A stretch of DNA of 14,541 nucleotides. Origin: Chloroflexota bacterium. GTDB taxonomy: Bacteria > Chloroflexota > Anaerolineae > 4572-78 > J111. Location of the stretch: contig RFJV01000270.1 of the NCBI GenBank assembly GCA_003694775.1, forward strand, positions 1 through 14,541, read 5' to 3'. The first letter of the stretch is position 1; each line of letters opens with the position of its first letter. The notes beneath the pieces are model-generated. The model was not told the origin of the DNA. It ran no database searches and worked only from the letters and a program-made list of their open reading frames with translations. Both the position numbers and the translations under genes were made by a program. This document shows, in pieces, positions 6,434 through 13,378 of this stretch.

Positions 6434-8677
6434 TTACTCCCGGCGAATCAAGGTCGCCGGGCGGACCACGCCGCGCTGTCCGGACGGAGGCAGGGGGGGC
6501 GGGGAGGCTTTTCCGGCGGTACTGCCGTCGGCGGAGCCGGTGCCGGACTGGCTCACTTCGGCGGGTGGCTTCTCTGCCGCCTTGTCGGCGGCTACCTGGT
6601 CCGGGTACTTAATGCGAGGATGGTGCACCCCTTGCAGGATGTCCACAAAAGCGGTGCGGATTTGGTACAGGTCGGCAATGGTCAGATGACACTCGTTCAG
6701 TTCGCCGCTGTTGAGCTTGTCGGCAATGACCTTCTGCACAATTTCGTCAAGCTCTTCCGCGGACGCCGGTTTCAGGGCACGGACGGTGGACTCGGACACG
6801 TCTGCCAGCATCAAAATGCCGGTTTCTCTGGTCTGCGGTTTGGGGCCGGGGTAGCGAAAATCGGCCTCGTTAATCTGGCGACCATCTTTCTCCGCGGCTT
6901 CTAACGCCTGGTAGTAGAAATATTTTACCAGGCTGGTTCCGTGATGCTGGCTGATGCCGTCTTTGATGGACTGGGGCAGGCGGTATTTTTCGGCCAGCTT
7001 GAGGCCATCGGTGACGTGCCCGATGATTATCTGGGCGCTGATTTGCGGGTCGAGCTTTTCGTGGACGTTGATGCCTTCGGGTTGGTTTTCGATAAAGAAA
7101 TAGGGGCGCTGGATTTTCCCCACATCGTGGTAGTAAGCCATCACCCGGACCAGCAAGGAATCCGCCCCTACCCGGTCTGCCGCCTGTTCTGCCAGATTGC
7201 TGACCATCAGGCTGTGGTGGTAGGTGCCGGGGGCTTTGAGAAGCAGTTTGCGCAGGAGCGGATGCGTGGGGCGGGCCAGGTCCATAAGCTGGATGGCGGT
7301 GGTGATACCCAGCATATTGCCGATGGCAAACAAGCCCAGCAGGGCCAGGGCGGCAGAGAAAACACCGTTCAGCAGACCAATCAGCACCAGCACGCCCAGC
7401 CTGGAGACATCCTGCGCCGCCGTGGGCAGGTTGAACAGGACAATCACAACTACGTTGACCAGGCCCACGTACACCCCGGCCCACAAAATCGAGGTGACCC
7501 GCTGGCCCTTACCCAACGACAGGATGCCGGTCCAGCCGCTCAAAATGAGATACACGGTGACCACCAGCGAGTTTTCTCCGGCCAGATAGCCCGCCAGCGC
7601 CGCGAACAGGGTGGCGGCAATAAACGCCAGATGCACGTCAATAAAGACGACCAGCATCATCGTCAGGGCGGCAATGGGATACAGGAAGGCAATCGGGGCG
7701 CTTTCGGGAATCATGAACCGGGCAATGGCCACAAAGGCCAGCAGTAACACGGCCAGCAGGGGCAGACGTTTTCTGTCGACCAGCAGATGCGGCAGATGCT
7801 GGGCCACGTAGGCCGAGGCAATGATAGTGGTAATGAGAATCAGGATGAAGGGGGCCAGGAAATCCTGCGCCCAGCTAAAGCGAGGTTCGAGCAGGCCGAG
7901 GGCCTGAATGGCCTCCATTTCCTTGGGGCCAATCACCTCGCCGGCGGCAACAATCAGCTCATTCTTCTCAAACGTAACCACCGACGGCTTAACCGCTTCT
8001 GCCGCGGCCTCCCGTTCGGCCTGGGTGCGGCTTTCGTCCGGGAAGGTGTTGGGTTTTATCAGGTCTTCGGTGATGGCAACGATAACCGAGGCCTGTTCAT
8101 CCGGTGTGTCCAGGGCAATCCGGGCCGGAAGCTGGCGGCGGGTCAGCAGAACCTGATTTTCCCGAATTTCGGTGCGCATGGCCTGGTCCAAAACCTGCAG
8201 GGCTTCCTGTTTGGTTTCGTTCCAGGCCTGGTCGTTCATAATGAGAATCTGGTCGATGACGCTGTCGGGCAGGGTCAGGTCGGGGATAGCGGCTATCCAT
8301 TCCGATTTTTCGGCCAGCGTACCGTACGGGTCGGCCCGGACGGTGTCGATGTAGTCAAAAATCTTCCGCAGACGGTCCACCTGCTGGCGGGCCACTTTGG
8401 GGTCCGGGGGGGTGTAGACCGTAGAGACCGACTTTCTGGCCCGTTCACGTTCGGCTTCGGTTTCGTAGTTGCTGACGTAAACCAGCTGGTCCGGGGCAAC
8501 GATGTCCCTGGGAGCAACACTGCCAACCTCCAGCCCTTGCAGGCTGTTATCATTGGAAAAGCGGGTCGTCAAAAAAAATGTAGCCCCAACAACAAACAGC
8601 AGTGCCCAAAGTGCACCCCGTACCAAACGATGCCAGGTGGCGATTTTAGTTTTTTCGGTATGCGAGTTTGTCAGCAT
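6434..8677 (-). CDS. 7TM-HD family phosphohydrolase (PgpH/YqfF, likely c-di-AMP phosphodiesterase)
   Basis: A 747-residue membrane protein. Residues 20-37 form a membrane anchor. About 45-265 is the extracytoplasmic 7TMR-HDED domain. About 270-460 holds seven hydrophobic helices, and 470-685 is a cytosolic HD domain with Y486-HH, YYHDVGK (H517, D518), IIGHVTDG (H554), SQHHGTS (H578/H579) and LMLADVSES (D626), a full metal-ligand set. Characterised relatives (Listeria PgpH) hydrolyse cyclic-di-AMP to pApA, linking this gene to osmotic and cell-wall control. The last 50 residues are a low-complexity Pro/Ser/Gly tail, probably disordered. ATG start; the SD is weak, so coupling to yqeY 33 bases upstream may matter. 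Neighbours yqeY, ybeY and dgkA match the usual cluster, but phoH, often between yqeY and yqfF, is absent. Confidence 0.93.
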   Translation of the reverse strand: MLTNSHTEKTKIATWHRLVRGALWALLFVVGATFFLTTRFSNDNSLQGLEVGSVAPRDIVAPDQLVYVSNYETEAERERARKSVSTVYTPPDPKVARQQVDRLRKIFDYIDTVRADPYGTLAEKSEWIAAIPDLTLPDSVIDQILIMNDQAWNETKQEALQVLDQAMRTEIRENQVLLTRRQLPARIALDTPDEQASVIVAITEDLIKPNTFPDESRTQAEREAAAEAVKPSVVTFEKNELIVAAGEVIGPKEMEAIQALGLLEPRFSWAQDFLAPFILILITTIIASAYVAQHLPHLLVDRKRLPLLAVLLLAFVAIARFMIPESAPIAFLYPIAALTMMLVVFIDVHLAFIAATLFAALAGYLAGENSLVVTVYLILSGWTGILSLGKGQRVTSILWAGVYVGLVNVVVIVLFNLPTAAQDVSRLGVLVLIGLLNGVFSAALALLGLFAIGNMLGITTAIQLMDLARPTHPLLRKLLLKAPGTYHHSLMVSNLAEQAADRVGADSLLVRVMAYYHDVGKIQRPYFFIENQPEGINVHEKLDPQISAQIIIGHVTDGLKLAEKYRLPQSIKDGISQHHGTSLVKYFYYQALEAAEKDGRQINEADFRYPGPKPQTRETGILMLADVSESTVRALKPASAEELDEIVQKVIADKLNSGELNECHLTIADLYQIRTAFVDILQGVHHPRIKYPDQVAADKAAEKPPAEVSQSGTGSADGSTAGKASPPPLPPSGQRGVVRPATLIRRE

Positions 8678-8710
8678 AAAACCGTTGTCCCGATATTCCG
8701 GCGCGCTTCA

Positions 8711-9157
8711 CTATTTTGACAGCAGTTGCCGGACCACCTGGTTGACCAGTTTGCCATCGGCCTGACCTTTCAGGTCTGCCATCAACCGCTTCATCACTGC
8801 GCCCATTCCCTTTACATCTGCTACACCCAGTTCTGTGATGACCGCCTGTGCTCTGGCCCGGATTTCCTCCTCGCTGAGCTGGGCGGGGAGATACCGCTCC
8901 AGAATGGCCAGTTCGGCGGTTTCCTGTTCTACCAGGTCGGTCCGCTGGCCTTTCTGGAACTCGGAGATGCTGTCGCGGCGCTGTTTGGCCTGTTTGGCAA
9001 TCACCGCCAGGACACCCGCCTCATCCAGCGGATGCCCGGCTTCAATTTCAGCATACTTGATGGCTGATTTTAACGACCGCAACGTTTGGGCGGCCAGTTT
9101 GTCCTGATTTTTGAGGGCCTGCTTCAGGTCCTCATTAATTTGGTCTAGAAGTCCCAT
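8711..9157 (-). CDS. yqeY: GatB/YqeY domain protein
   Basis: A 148-residue stand-alone GatB/YqeY-domain protein. The family resembles the helical tail of the GatB amidotransferase subunit, which binds tRNA in that enzyme; the role of the free-standing form is not settled. The N-terminal helical part carries RSLKSAIKYAEIE at 27-39 and the repeated Gln/Arg/Lys segment to about 70. The C-terminal three-helix part carries LERYLPAQLSEEEI at 86-99, VKGMGAVMKRL at 115-125 and DGKLVNQVVRQLL at 134-146, all typical. The ATG at 9157, with GGAG eight bases before it, is preferred to an in-frame TTG at 9184. It heads the operon running to dgkA. I see no clear promoter in the 80 bases upstream. Confidence 0.92.
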   Translation of the reverse strand: MGLLDQINEDLKQALKNQDKLAAQTLRSLKSAIKYAEIEAGHPLDEAGVLAVIAKQAKQRRDSISEFQKGQRTDLVEQETAELAILERYLPAQLSEEEIRARAQAVITELGVADVKGMGAVMKRLMADLKGQADGKLVNQVVRQLLSK

Positions 9158-9238
9158 AGATTCGGCTCCACACGTAGTAAGCAAGAGGTTCTAAGCTACC
9201 GGGTGCGTTTCAAATTTTTGACGGATATTTTGCCGGGT

Positions 9239-9390
9239 CAGCCTTGAATTGAAATTCAGGCTGTTATGACAAGTCTGCTAAAGCAGACTGTTGACCAAGT
9301 CGGCTTTCAGCCGACTTTTTGTAACAGCCCAGAAATTCATTTCGGGGCTATCTCCACGCAAGCCCGGTATCCACGGATGAGTCAACGTGG
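9239..9390. repeat. Cluster of five consecutive short hairpins
   Basis: H1 9239-9263 (CAGCCTTGAATT / AATTCAGGCTG, one bulged T). H2 9272-9289 (AGTCTGCT / AGCAGACT). H3 9297-9317 (AAGTCGGCT / AGCCGACTT), followed by T. H4 9326-9349 (AGCCC-GAAAT / ATTTC-GGGCT with one A-G mismatch). H5 9371-9390 (CCACG / CGTGG). H2 and H3 are variants of one unit in which a T-A pair is replaced by a G-C pair, and H1 and H4 share the AGCC...GGCT frame. This may be a structured RNA or a palindromic repeat element; I cannot name a family. Confidence 0.65.
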
Positions 9391-9435
9391 TCACGAGGCT
9401 AAATTTATGTCTACCAAAAAAATGAAATGCACCCT

Positions 9436-9507
9436 AAGCTACCCTGCTACTCTGCTACGTTGCTACCCTGCTACTTTGCTACTCTGCTACCCTGCTACTT
9501 TGCTACC
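9436..9507. repeat. Tandem array of an 8-bp unit (YTGCTACN), nine copies
   Basis: Nine head-to-tail octamers of the form C/T-TGCTAC-N, the first degenerate (AAGCTACC at 9436), then exact in phase to 9507. Units are far too short for CRISPR. The same unit occurs in a second array at 12607-12702. Confidence 0.9.
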
Positions 9508-9556
9508 TTGATAATATAGCCTCCACCGGACAGCAGGTCAACCTGCCCTTATCCTT

Positions 9557-9904
9557 TCATCCGGGAGGCCAGGCCATCCGCCGGCCGCCCAGCAGGTGAA
9601 GGTGGATATGAAAAACGGTTTGGCCGGCCTGGGGACCGGTATTCAGCACCAACCGGTAGCCTGTTTCGGCCAGACCCTGGTCGGCGGCAATTTTGGCCGC
9701 GGTCAGCAGGAGCTTGCCCAGCAGAGCCTGGTGACCATCGGCGGCTTCGTTGAGAGAGGAGATATGCTCGTTGGGAATCACCAGGATGTGGTGCGGCGCC
9801 TGCGGGTTGATGTCGCGGAAGGCGGTTACTTCTTCATCCTGGTAAACCGGCGGGCCGCCAATCTCTCCGGCGGCAATCTTGCAGAAGATGCAGTCGTTGC
9901 TCAT
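9557..9904 (-). CDS. HIT family (HINT-like) nucleotide hydrolase
   Basis: A 115-residue histidine-triad protein of the HINT/PKCI branch, a cytosolic homodimer that hydrolyses purine nucleoside phosphoramidates and acyl-adenylates. The N-terminal CIFCKIAAGEI at 5-15, the loop APHHILVIPNEHI at 36-48 and the catalytic triad HIHLHLLGG (H99, H101, H103) are all present, with N88-TG preceding. Length is normal for the family. The ATG at 9904 has GGAGG six bases upstream; a TTG at 9934 overlapping the moaB stop is possible but lacks such a site. The 26-base gap to moaB places it in the PHP-moaB-HIT operon. Function is inferred from family only. Confidence 0.94.
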   Translation of the reverse strand: MSNDCIFCKIAAGEIGGPPVYQDEEVTAFRDINPQAPHHILVIPNEHISSLNEAADGHQALLGKLLLTAAKIAADQGLAETGYRLVLNTGPQAGQTVFHIHLHLLGGRRMAWPPG

Positions 9905-9930
9905 TGCTTTCCTCCCATTCGATGCGGTGT

Positions 9931-10446
9931 TCAACCGGTGCTTGCCTGATGACCGCGCTCGGCGGCGGGGTCGTCGCGGAGCAGTTCCAGGGCGTGCGGC
10001 AGGGCGGGCAGGATGGTTTCCAGATTTTCCCGTGCCGCTTTGGGACTGCCCGGCAGATTGACTATCAGCGTCCGGCCCCGGATTCCGGCGACCATGCGCG
10101 ACAGCATAGCGTGCGGCGTTACCGACAAGCTATCGCGCAGCATGGCAAAAACCAGGCCGGGGGCTTCTCTCTGGATGACCGCACGGGTAGCCTCCGGAGT
10201 TATATCCCGCGGGGCAAAGCCGGTGCCGCCGCTGGTCAAAATCAGGTCCAGGGCCAGCCGGTCGGCCCAATCGGTCAGGGTGCGGCGGATGGTGTCAAAA
10301 TCGTCGGGGATAATGGTGCTCTGAACTACCTCTGCTCCCAGACGGCCGGTAACAAGCTCCCGTATCACCGGGCCACTGCGGTCCTCGTAAACGCCGGACG
10401 CGCCCCGGTCGCTGATAGTCAAAATTCCCACTCTGGCAGTTGGCAT
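9931..10446 (-). CDS. MoaB/Mog family molybdenum cofactor protein
   Basis: A 171-residue molybdopterin-binding protein of the MoaB/Mog group. In molybdenum cofactor synthesis such proteins adenylylate molybdopterin before metal insertion; some MoaB members may be redundant. The molybdopterin-binding TSGGTG at 71-76 with D81 in FAPRDITPEAT, GILTISDRG at 7-15, and NLPGSPKAARENL at 130-142 are diagnostic. The C-terminal 12 residues are extra and charged. ATG start with AGGAGG about nine bases upstream; that SD overlaps the TAG stop of the PHP gene, so translation is likely coupled. No other moa, moe or molybdoenzyme gene is in view. Confidence 0.93.
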   Translation of the reverse strand: MPTARVGILTISDRGASGVYEDRSGPVIRELVTGRLGAEVVQSTIIPDDFDTIRRTLTDWADRLALDLILTSGGTGFAPRDITPEATRAVIQREAPGLVFAMLRDSLSVTPHAMLSRMVAGIRGRTLIVNLPGSPKAARENLETILPALPHALELLRDDPAAERGHQASTG

Positions 10447-10458
10447 CCGGCTTGCCTC

Positions 10459-12207
10459 CTATTTTTCGCCTACGGCATCCACCAGTTCCTGCCAGGGGCC
10501 GTGCAGGCCGTTTTCGGTGACGCCGTAAAAGATGCGCAGTTTGTTATCCGGGCCGCGCTGAACCAGGTCGAAGCGGGTCTGGCCGCCGCGGGTGTATTTT
10601 TTCCACAGGCCGATGCTGCCCTGCCACTTCACCTGATTGGGGTCCACGGTGCTGGTTTCATGCTCGGTGATGGCATACTGCCACAGCCGGCGGGCCGACT
10701 TCCGGGTGACGTTGTGCACCACATTGCCGTTGCGCAGGTCGCGCAGGCTGTAGTAGGTCACCCCCTTGCGCACCTCGGACAGAACAATTTCGACGCCGGT
10801 TTTGGGTTCCAGGGCGGTGCCGTTGGCGGATGGGGCCGGCCCGGCAGACGCGGGGGCAGACACTGAGTCGTCGGCCTCGGCTTCGGGCTGGTCTTTCAAC
10901 TGCAAACTGCGCTTCACCAGGGCCACAATTTCATCCCGAACAGCAAGATTGGTGTCCGTTTCATCCCGCACATAGATTTTGTTTTCGTCCACCACGTAGG
11001 GCGGGTCGTCCCCCACCGGGACGGTGATTTGCAGGACCGTTTTTCCCTGGGTGACCTGCGGGTCAATTTTGACCTCCAGAGGCGGGGTGATTTTCTTTTC
11101 CACTTCCGTGCGGATAGTTTCTGCCGCCTCTTCCGGTTTGGCGACCCCCACCGGCGGGACTTTGGGGTCCTCGGCCACACCCACGTAGACCGTGCCGCCG
11201 TTGGTGTTGGCAAAGGCGCAGATGTCGCAGATGATGGCGTGCAGATGGCCGCCGCGGCGAGTCATCGCCTTGTGGAAGGACTGGACGATGTTCGCCCCCT
11301 CCTGCCGGGCGGCCAGAATGTGGTCAAAGGGTGGCTGTTTGGGCCGGAAAGGCCGGGAACGGGAGAAGTCGTTGCTGAGGAAAAGTTCCTTGAGGGCCTC
11401 AAATGATGGCTCCGGGAGCAGGAACTCCGTCACCCGGTCGCCCACGCCCAGGCGATTGTTGTCGTTGGGGTCGCGGTAGAGCCGGTGCGCGTCGGAGCCT
11501 TGAATGCAGTGCATTCGCCGCGGGTACTCCGGCTTGGAGCCGTTGTAAAAGTTGGCGGTGGTTCGCCGGCGCTTGCTTTCCAGGTCGGTTGCTTCCAGGG
11601 CGTGCAGGTTGGGGTCCTGGGTGTAGGCAATTTTGGTCTGCCCGCCAAAGTCGAACCCTTGCATTGCTACCCCGTGCGCGGAATTGACGTGCGCGGCAAT
11701 AACCAACCCGCCGGCCTCGTTGATAATGCGGTAGGCGGTCAACACATCTACCGTCGCCCCGACGGTGGTAATCCCCCGGTCAAGGGCTTCCGGGGGGACG
11801 CGCAGGCTGAGCAAAATATGCTCCAGCTCGCGGACGGTGGTTTCCGGCGGAAAGATGCCCAGAATGTGAAATCCCAGAGTGGCGGTGAATTCAAAACCGG
11901 GCAGGAGCAGGATTTTCTCTGCCAGGCGGTAGTATTCATCCAGCCGTTTCTGCTCATCAGGGCGGATGCGGTTCAGCTCTTTGAGAAGCTTTAAGTCTTC
12001 AATTTCCTTGCGTAAAGCTCTGATACCGGCCACCGTGTTGTGGTCGGTAAAGGCAATAATGTCCAGCCCACAGCTTTCTGCCTTGTGCAGAATATCCAGG
12101 TAGCTGATGTCTGGTTCCAGGTAGTCGGCTGAGGCTGGGGTGTGCAAATGCAGGTCGGCGCGATACCATTTCATCTGTTCGCGCCCGGAGGAACGTTTTC
12201 TAGCCAC
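10459..12207 (-). CDS. PHP phosphoesterase fused to AlbA_2 (Schlafen-like) domain
   Basis: A 582-residue fusion. Residues 15-290 are a PHP metal-dependent phosphoesterase. DLHLH (H20, H22), FTDHNT (D55, H56), E106 in GFEFT, H114, H173 in AAHVNS and GSDAHR (D239, H241) make a complete metal set. Residues 300-435 match the AlbA_2 (formerly AAA_4) domain of Schlafen-like proteins, with [15 protein letters not shown] at 330-344 and [13 protein letters not shown] at 410-422. A Pro/Ala/Ser linker (438-468) leads to a 115-residue C-terminal domain I do not recognise. The start is GTG 12207, with GAGG nine bases upstream; ATG 12174 ([11 protein letters not shown]) is the alternative but has no SD. 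It leads the operon with moaB and the HIT gene. The domains suggest a nuclease or nucleic-acid-linked phosphoesterase, possibly regulatory or defensive; this is inference. Confidence 0.87.
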   Translation of the reverse strand: MARKRSSGREQMKWYRADLHLHTPASADYLEPDISYLDILHKAESCGLDIIAFTDHNTVAGIRALRKEIEDLKLLKELNRIRPDEQKRLDEYYRLAEKILLLPGFEFTATLGFHILGIFPPETTVRELEHILLSLRVPPEALDRGITTVGATVDVLTAYRIINEAGGLVIAAHVNSAHGVAMQGFDFGGQTKIAYTQDPNLHALEATDLESKRRRTTANFYNGSKPEYPRRMHCIQGSDAHRLYRDPNDNNRLGVGDRVTEFLLPEPSFEALKELFLSNDFSRSRPFRPKQPPFDHILAARQEGANIVQSFHKAMTRRGGHLHAIICDICAFANTNGGTVYVGVAEDPKVPPVGVAKPEEAAETIRTEVEKKITPPLEVKIDPQVTQGKTVLQITVPVGDDPPYVVDENKIYVRDETDTNLAVRDEIVALVKRSLQLKDQPEAEADDSVSAPASAGPAPSANGTALEPKTGVEIVLSEVRKGVTYYSLRDLRNGNVVHNVTRKSARRLWQYAITEHETSTVDPNQVKWQGSIGLWKKYTRGGQTRFDLVQRGPDNKLRIFYGVTENGLHGPWQELVDAVGEK

Positions 12208-12218
12208 GGGAAAAAACC

Positions 12219-12248
12219 TCGCATATACTATAATATTGTCAAACAATA
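12219..12248 (-). promoter_or_regulatory. Possible promoter/operator of the PHP operon
   Basis: An AT-rich block just before the SD of the PHP gene. Minus-strand TATAGT (12227-12232) could be a -10 box, but the -35 at 17 bases is poor. The inverted repeat TATTGT-CAA-ACAATA (12234-12248) immediately upstream looks like an operator. Confidence 0.35.
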
Positions 12249-12396
12249 AGGGAGTGGAAAGTCTGGAGCCATATACGCCCTGGATTGACCCGCCGGCGAG
12301 ATAAAATACCAATACCTGCAAAAACCTTTGCCACGGGGGGAGTATATGCACTCCATTGGGCGAGGCATTAAAGGGGACACGGTCGCTTCGGACAGG

Positions 12397-12431
12397 TTGT
12401 CAATTGTCAATGAACAATTCTCAATTCTCAA
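12397..12431. repeat. Tandem array of a 7-bp unit, five copies
   Basis: Five in-phase heptamers: TTGTCAA twice, TGAACAA once, TTCTCAA twice. The array is flanked by a 7-bp inverted repeat, CGCTTCG at 12384-12390 and CGAAGCG at 12441-12447. Confidence 0.85.
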
Positions 12432-12511
12432 TCAAATGTACGAAGCGAATAGATGACGGCATACAATGGCTAACAATCGGGTCTCTGTAACGGAATGCAA
12501 AATTTGCGGAT

Positions 12512-12552
12512 GGAATATGGGATGTGAGATATGGGATGTGGGATGTGGGATA
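12512..12552. repeat. Purine-rich GGGATGTG-like direct repeats
   Basis: Degenerate 7-8 bp units (GGAATAT, GGGATGTG, AGATAT, GGGATGTG, GGATGTG, GGATAAT) in direct repetition, followed at 12564-12603 by a nearly pure pyrimidine tract. Confidence 0.75.
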
Positions 12553-12606
12553 ATCAAATAATACCTTTTCCCTTACTCCCCCACTCCTCCCCTTCCCCCT
12601 TCCAAC

Positions 12607-12702
12607 CTGCTATCTTGCTACTTTGCTACTTTACCACCTTGCTACTTTGCTACTTTGCCACCTTGCTACTTTGCTACTTTGCCACCTTGCTACTTTGCTA
12701 TC
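12607..12702. repeat. Tandem array of an 8-bp unit with 24-bp higher-order period
   Basis: Twelve in-phase octamers. Most are TTGCTACT; every third unit is TTACCACC or TTGCCACC (12631, 12655, 12679), giving a clear 24-bp super-repeat. The basic unit is the same as in the 9436-9507 array. Confidence 0.92.
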
Positions 12703-12813
12703 CAGTTACAGAACCAGTTTTGCCGCCCTGTGTTCAATCGGTCCAGCTACCTCGCCAGATGTTGGATTGATTTTGTGCCGTTTCACCTCCTTTCAAATCA
12801 AAATACGGTTTTT

Positions 12814-12842
12814 GTAGGGGTACAGCGGCGCTGTGTCCCTAC
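12814..12842. repeat. Palindromic GTAGGG...CCCTAC element overlapping a stop codon
   Basis: GTAGGGGTACAGCG pairs with GCTGTGTCCCTAC-type bases over about 13 pairs (two G-U on the plus strand) with a minimal loop. It has no T-run, so it is not a standard terminator. Its right end supplies the TAG stop (12839-12841) of the receiver gene. It looks like an interspersed palindromic repeat. Confidence 0.7.
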
Positions 12843-13210
12843 GTACTGTGCCCCACCTTCAACAACCGCCTGACCTGCGACAAAAATTCCTGCCAGACGA
12901 ACGGCTTCAAAACAAAGCCGCTGGCCCCGGCATCGTACGCCGTTTGCCGGTGGTCAATCCCCGACGTGACCAGAACCGGCAGACCGCCCCACTTGCTGTC
13001 GAGCCGGATATCTTTAATGTACTTTAAAGATTGTTCGCCGTCAAGATGGAAGTCCAGAATCAGCAGGTCGGGCCGGGTGGCATTCAACAAGGCGATAATA
13101 TCTCCCCCACGGACATGGGTCACCGACTCCGTTTCCAGCTTTTCCGTCTTCAACAACGATTCAATTAAATAACACGTTGTGGGGTCGTCATCAATAATTA
13201 GAATTTTCAA
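12839..13210 (-). CDS. Single-domain response regulator (CheY-like receiver)
   Basis: A 123-residue stand-alone receiver domain of two-component signalling. It has the acidic pocket DDD at 7-9 (IIDDDP), phospho-acceptor D53 in LLILDFHLDG, the switch residue T82 in VLVTSG, an aromatic F99 and K102 in FVLKPF, so it should be phosphorylatable. No output domain follows, so it would act by protein contact as CheY or Spo0F do, or as a phosphorelay step. The start is TTG 13210, with GGTGA six bases upstream and the first beta strand beginning at residue 2; there is no ATG nearby. Its stop lies in a palindromic repeat. No histidine kinase is in the window. It has a promoter with a palindrome at 13259-13287 and is divergent from the DUF3179 gene. 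Confidence 0.9.
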   Translation of the reverse strand: MKILIIDDDPTTCYLIESLLKTEKLETESVTHVRGGDIIALLNATRPDLLILDFHLDGEQSLKYIKDIRLDSKWGGLPVLVTSGIDHRQTAYDAGASGFVLKPFVWQEFLSQVRRLLKVGHST

Positions 13211-13258
13211 CGTTTGTCACCGGTTTTTAAGGCTCGGTAGAAAAATTTCGACATAAAA

Positions 13259-13287
13259 ATTATACCATCGGCCCATCCGATGGGCAA
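13259..13287 (-). promoter_or_regulatory. Promoter of the receiver gene with an embedded palindrome
   Basis: Minus-strand TTGCCC (13282-13287, four of six), a 17-base spacer, then a perfect TATAAT (13259-13264) preceded by TGG. The palindrome GCCCATC-C-GATGGGC (13271-13285) covers most of the spacer and part of the -35, a position suited to repressor or activator binding. Confidence 0.65.
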
Positions 13288-13378
13288 TAGGACAATACGC
13301 ACTGAAGCAAACTGTAAGGGCTCTCACAGAGAAGGGCCGGAATAGAGGCTACAATGGAGGAAGAAAGGAGTTCTGGCG

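Larger units (their letters stand above)
9158..9556. other. Gene-free region: hairpin cluster and repeat array
   Basis: 399 bases between yqeY and the HIT gene with no credible gene. It contains five short hairpins (9239-9390), nine copies of an 8-bp unit (9436-9507), and a GCAGGT-CA-ACCTGC inverted repeat (9533-9546) just past the HIT stop. That repeat lacks a T-run and is a poor terminator. The region is more AT-rich than its flanks. Confidence 0.8.
12208..12838. other. Gene-free region rich in simple repeats
   Basis: 631 bases without a credible gene. From left to right it holds the PHP promoter region, a 7-bp array (12397-12431), a purine GGGATGTG-like array (12512-12552), a pyrimidine-rich tract (12564-12603), the 8-bp TTGCTACT array (12607-12702), an orphan SD-like AAAGGAGGTGA on the minus strand (12784-12794) and a palindrome (12814-12842). 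Open frames across it encode only repeat-derived peptides. Confidence 0.8.

Noticed and set aside
9297..9320. Terminator (hairpin followed by T5, plus strand)
   Set aside because: No plus-strand gene ends nearby and it is one of a series of related hairpins; on the minus strand it has no T-run.
9436..9507. CRISPR array
   Set aside because: Units are 8 bp with no spacers and no cas genes nearby; the same applies to 12607-12702.
9266..9511. 81-codon open frame on the plus strand
   Set aside because: It translates hairpins and the 8-bp array (Cys-Tyr-Pro-Ala-Thr-Leu-Leu repeats) and has no SD.
12205..12351. Longer N-terminus of the PHP protein starting at ATG 12351
   Set aside because: The extra residues would cross the AT-rich promoter-like block, have no SD, and precede the PHP domain without similarity.
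12531..12770. 79-codon open frame on the plus strand
   Set aside because: Its body is the 8-bp array in translation; no family, no SD.
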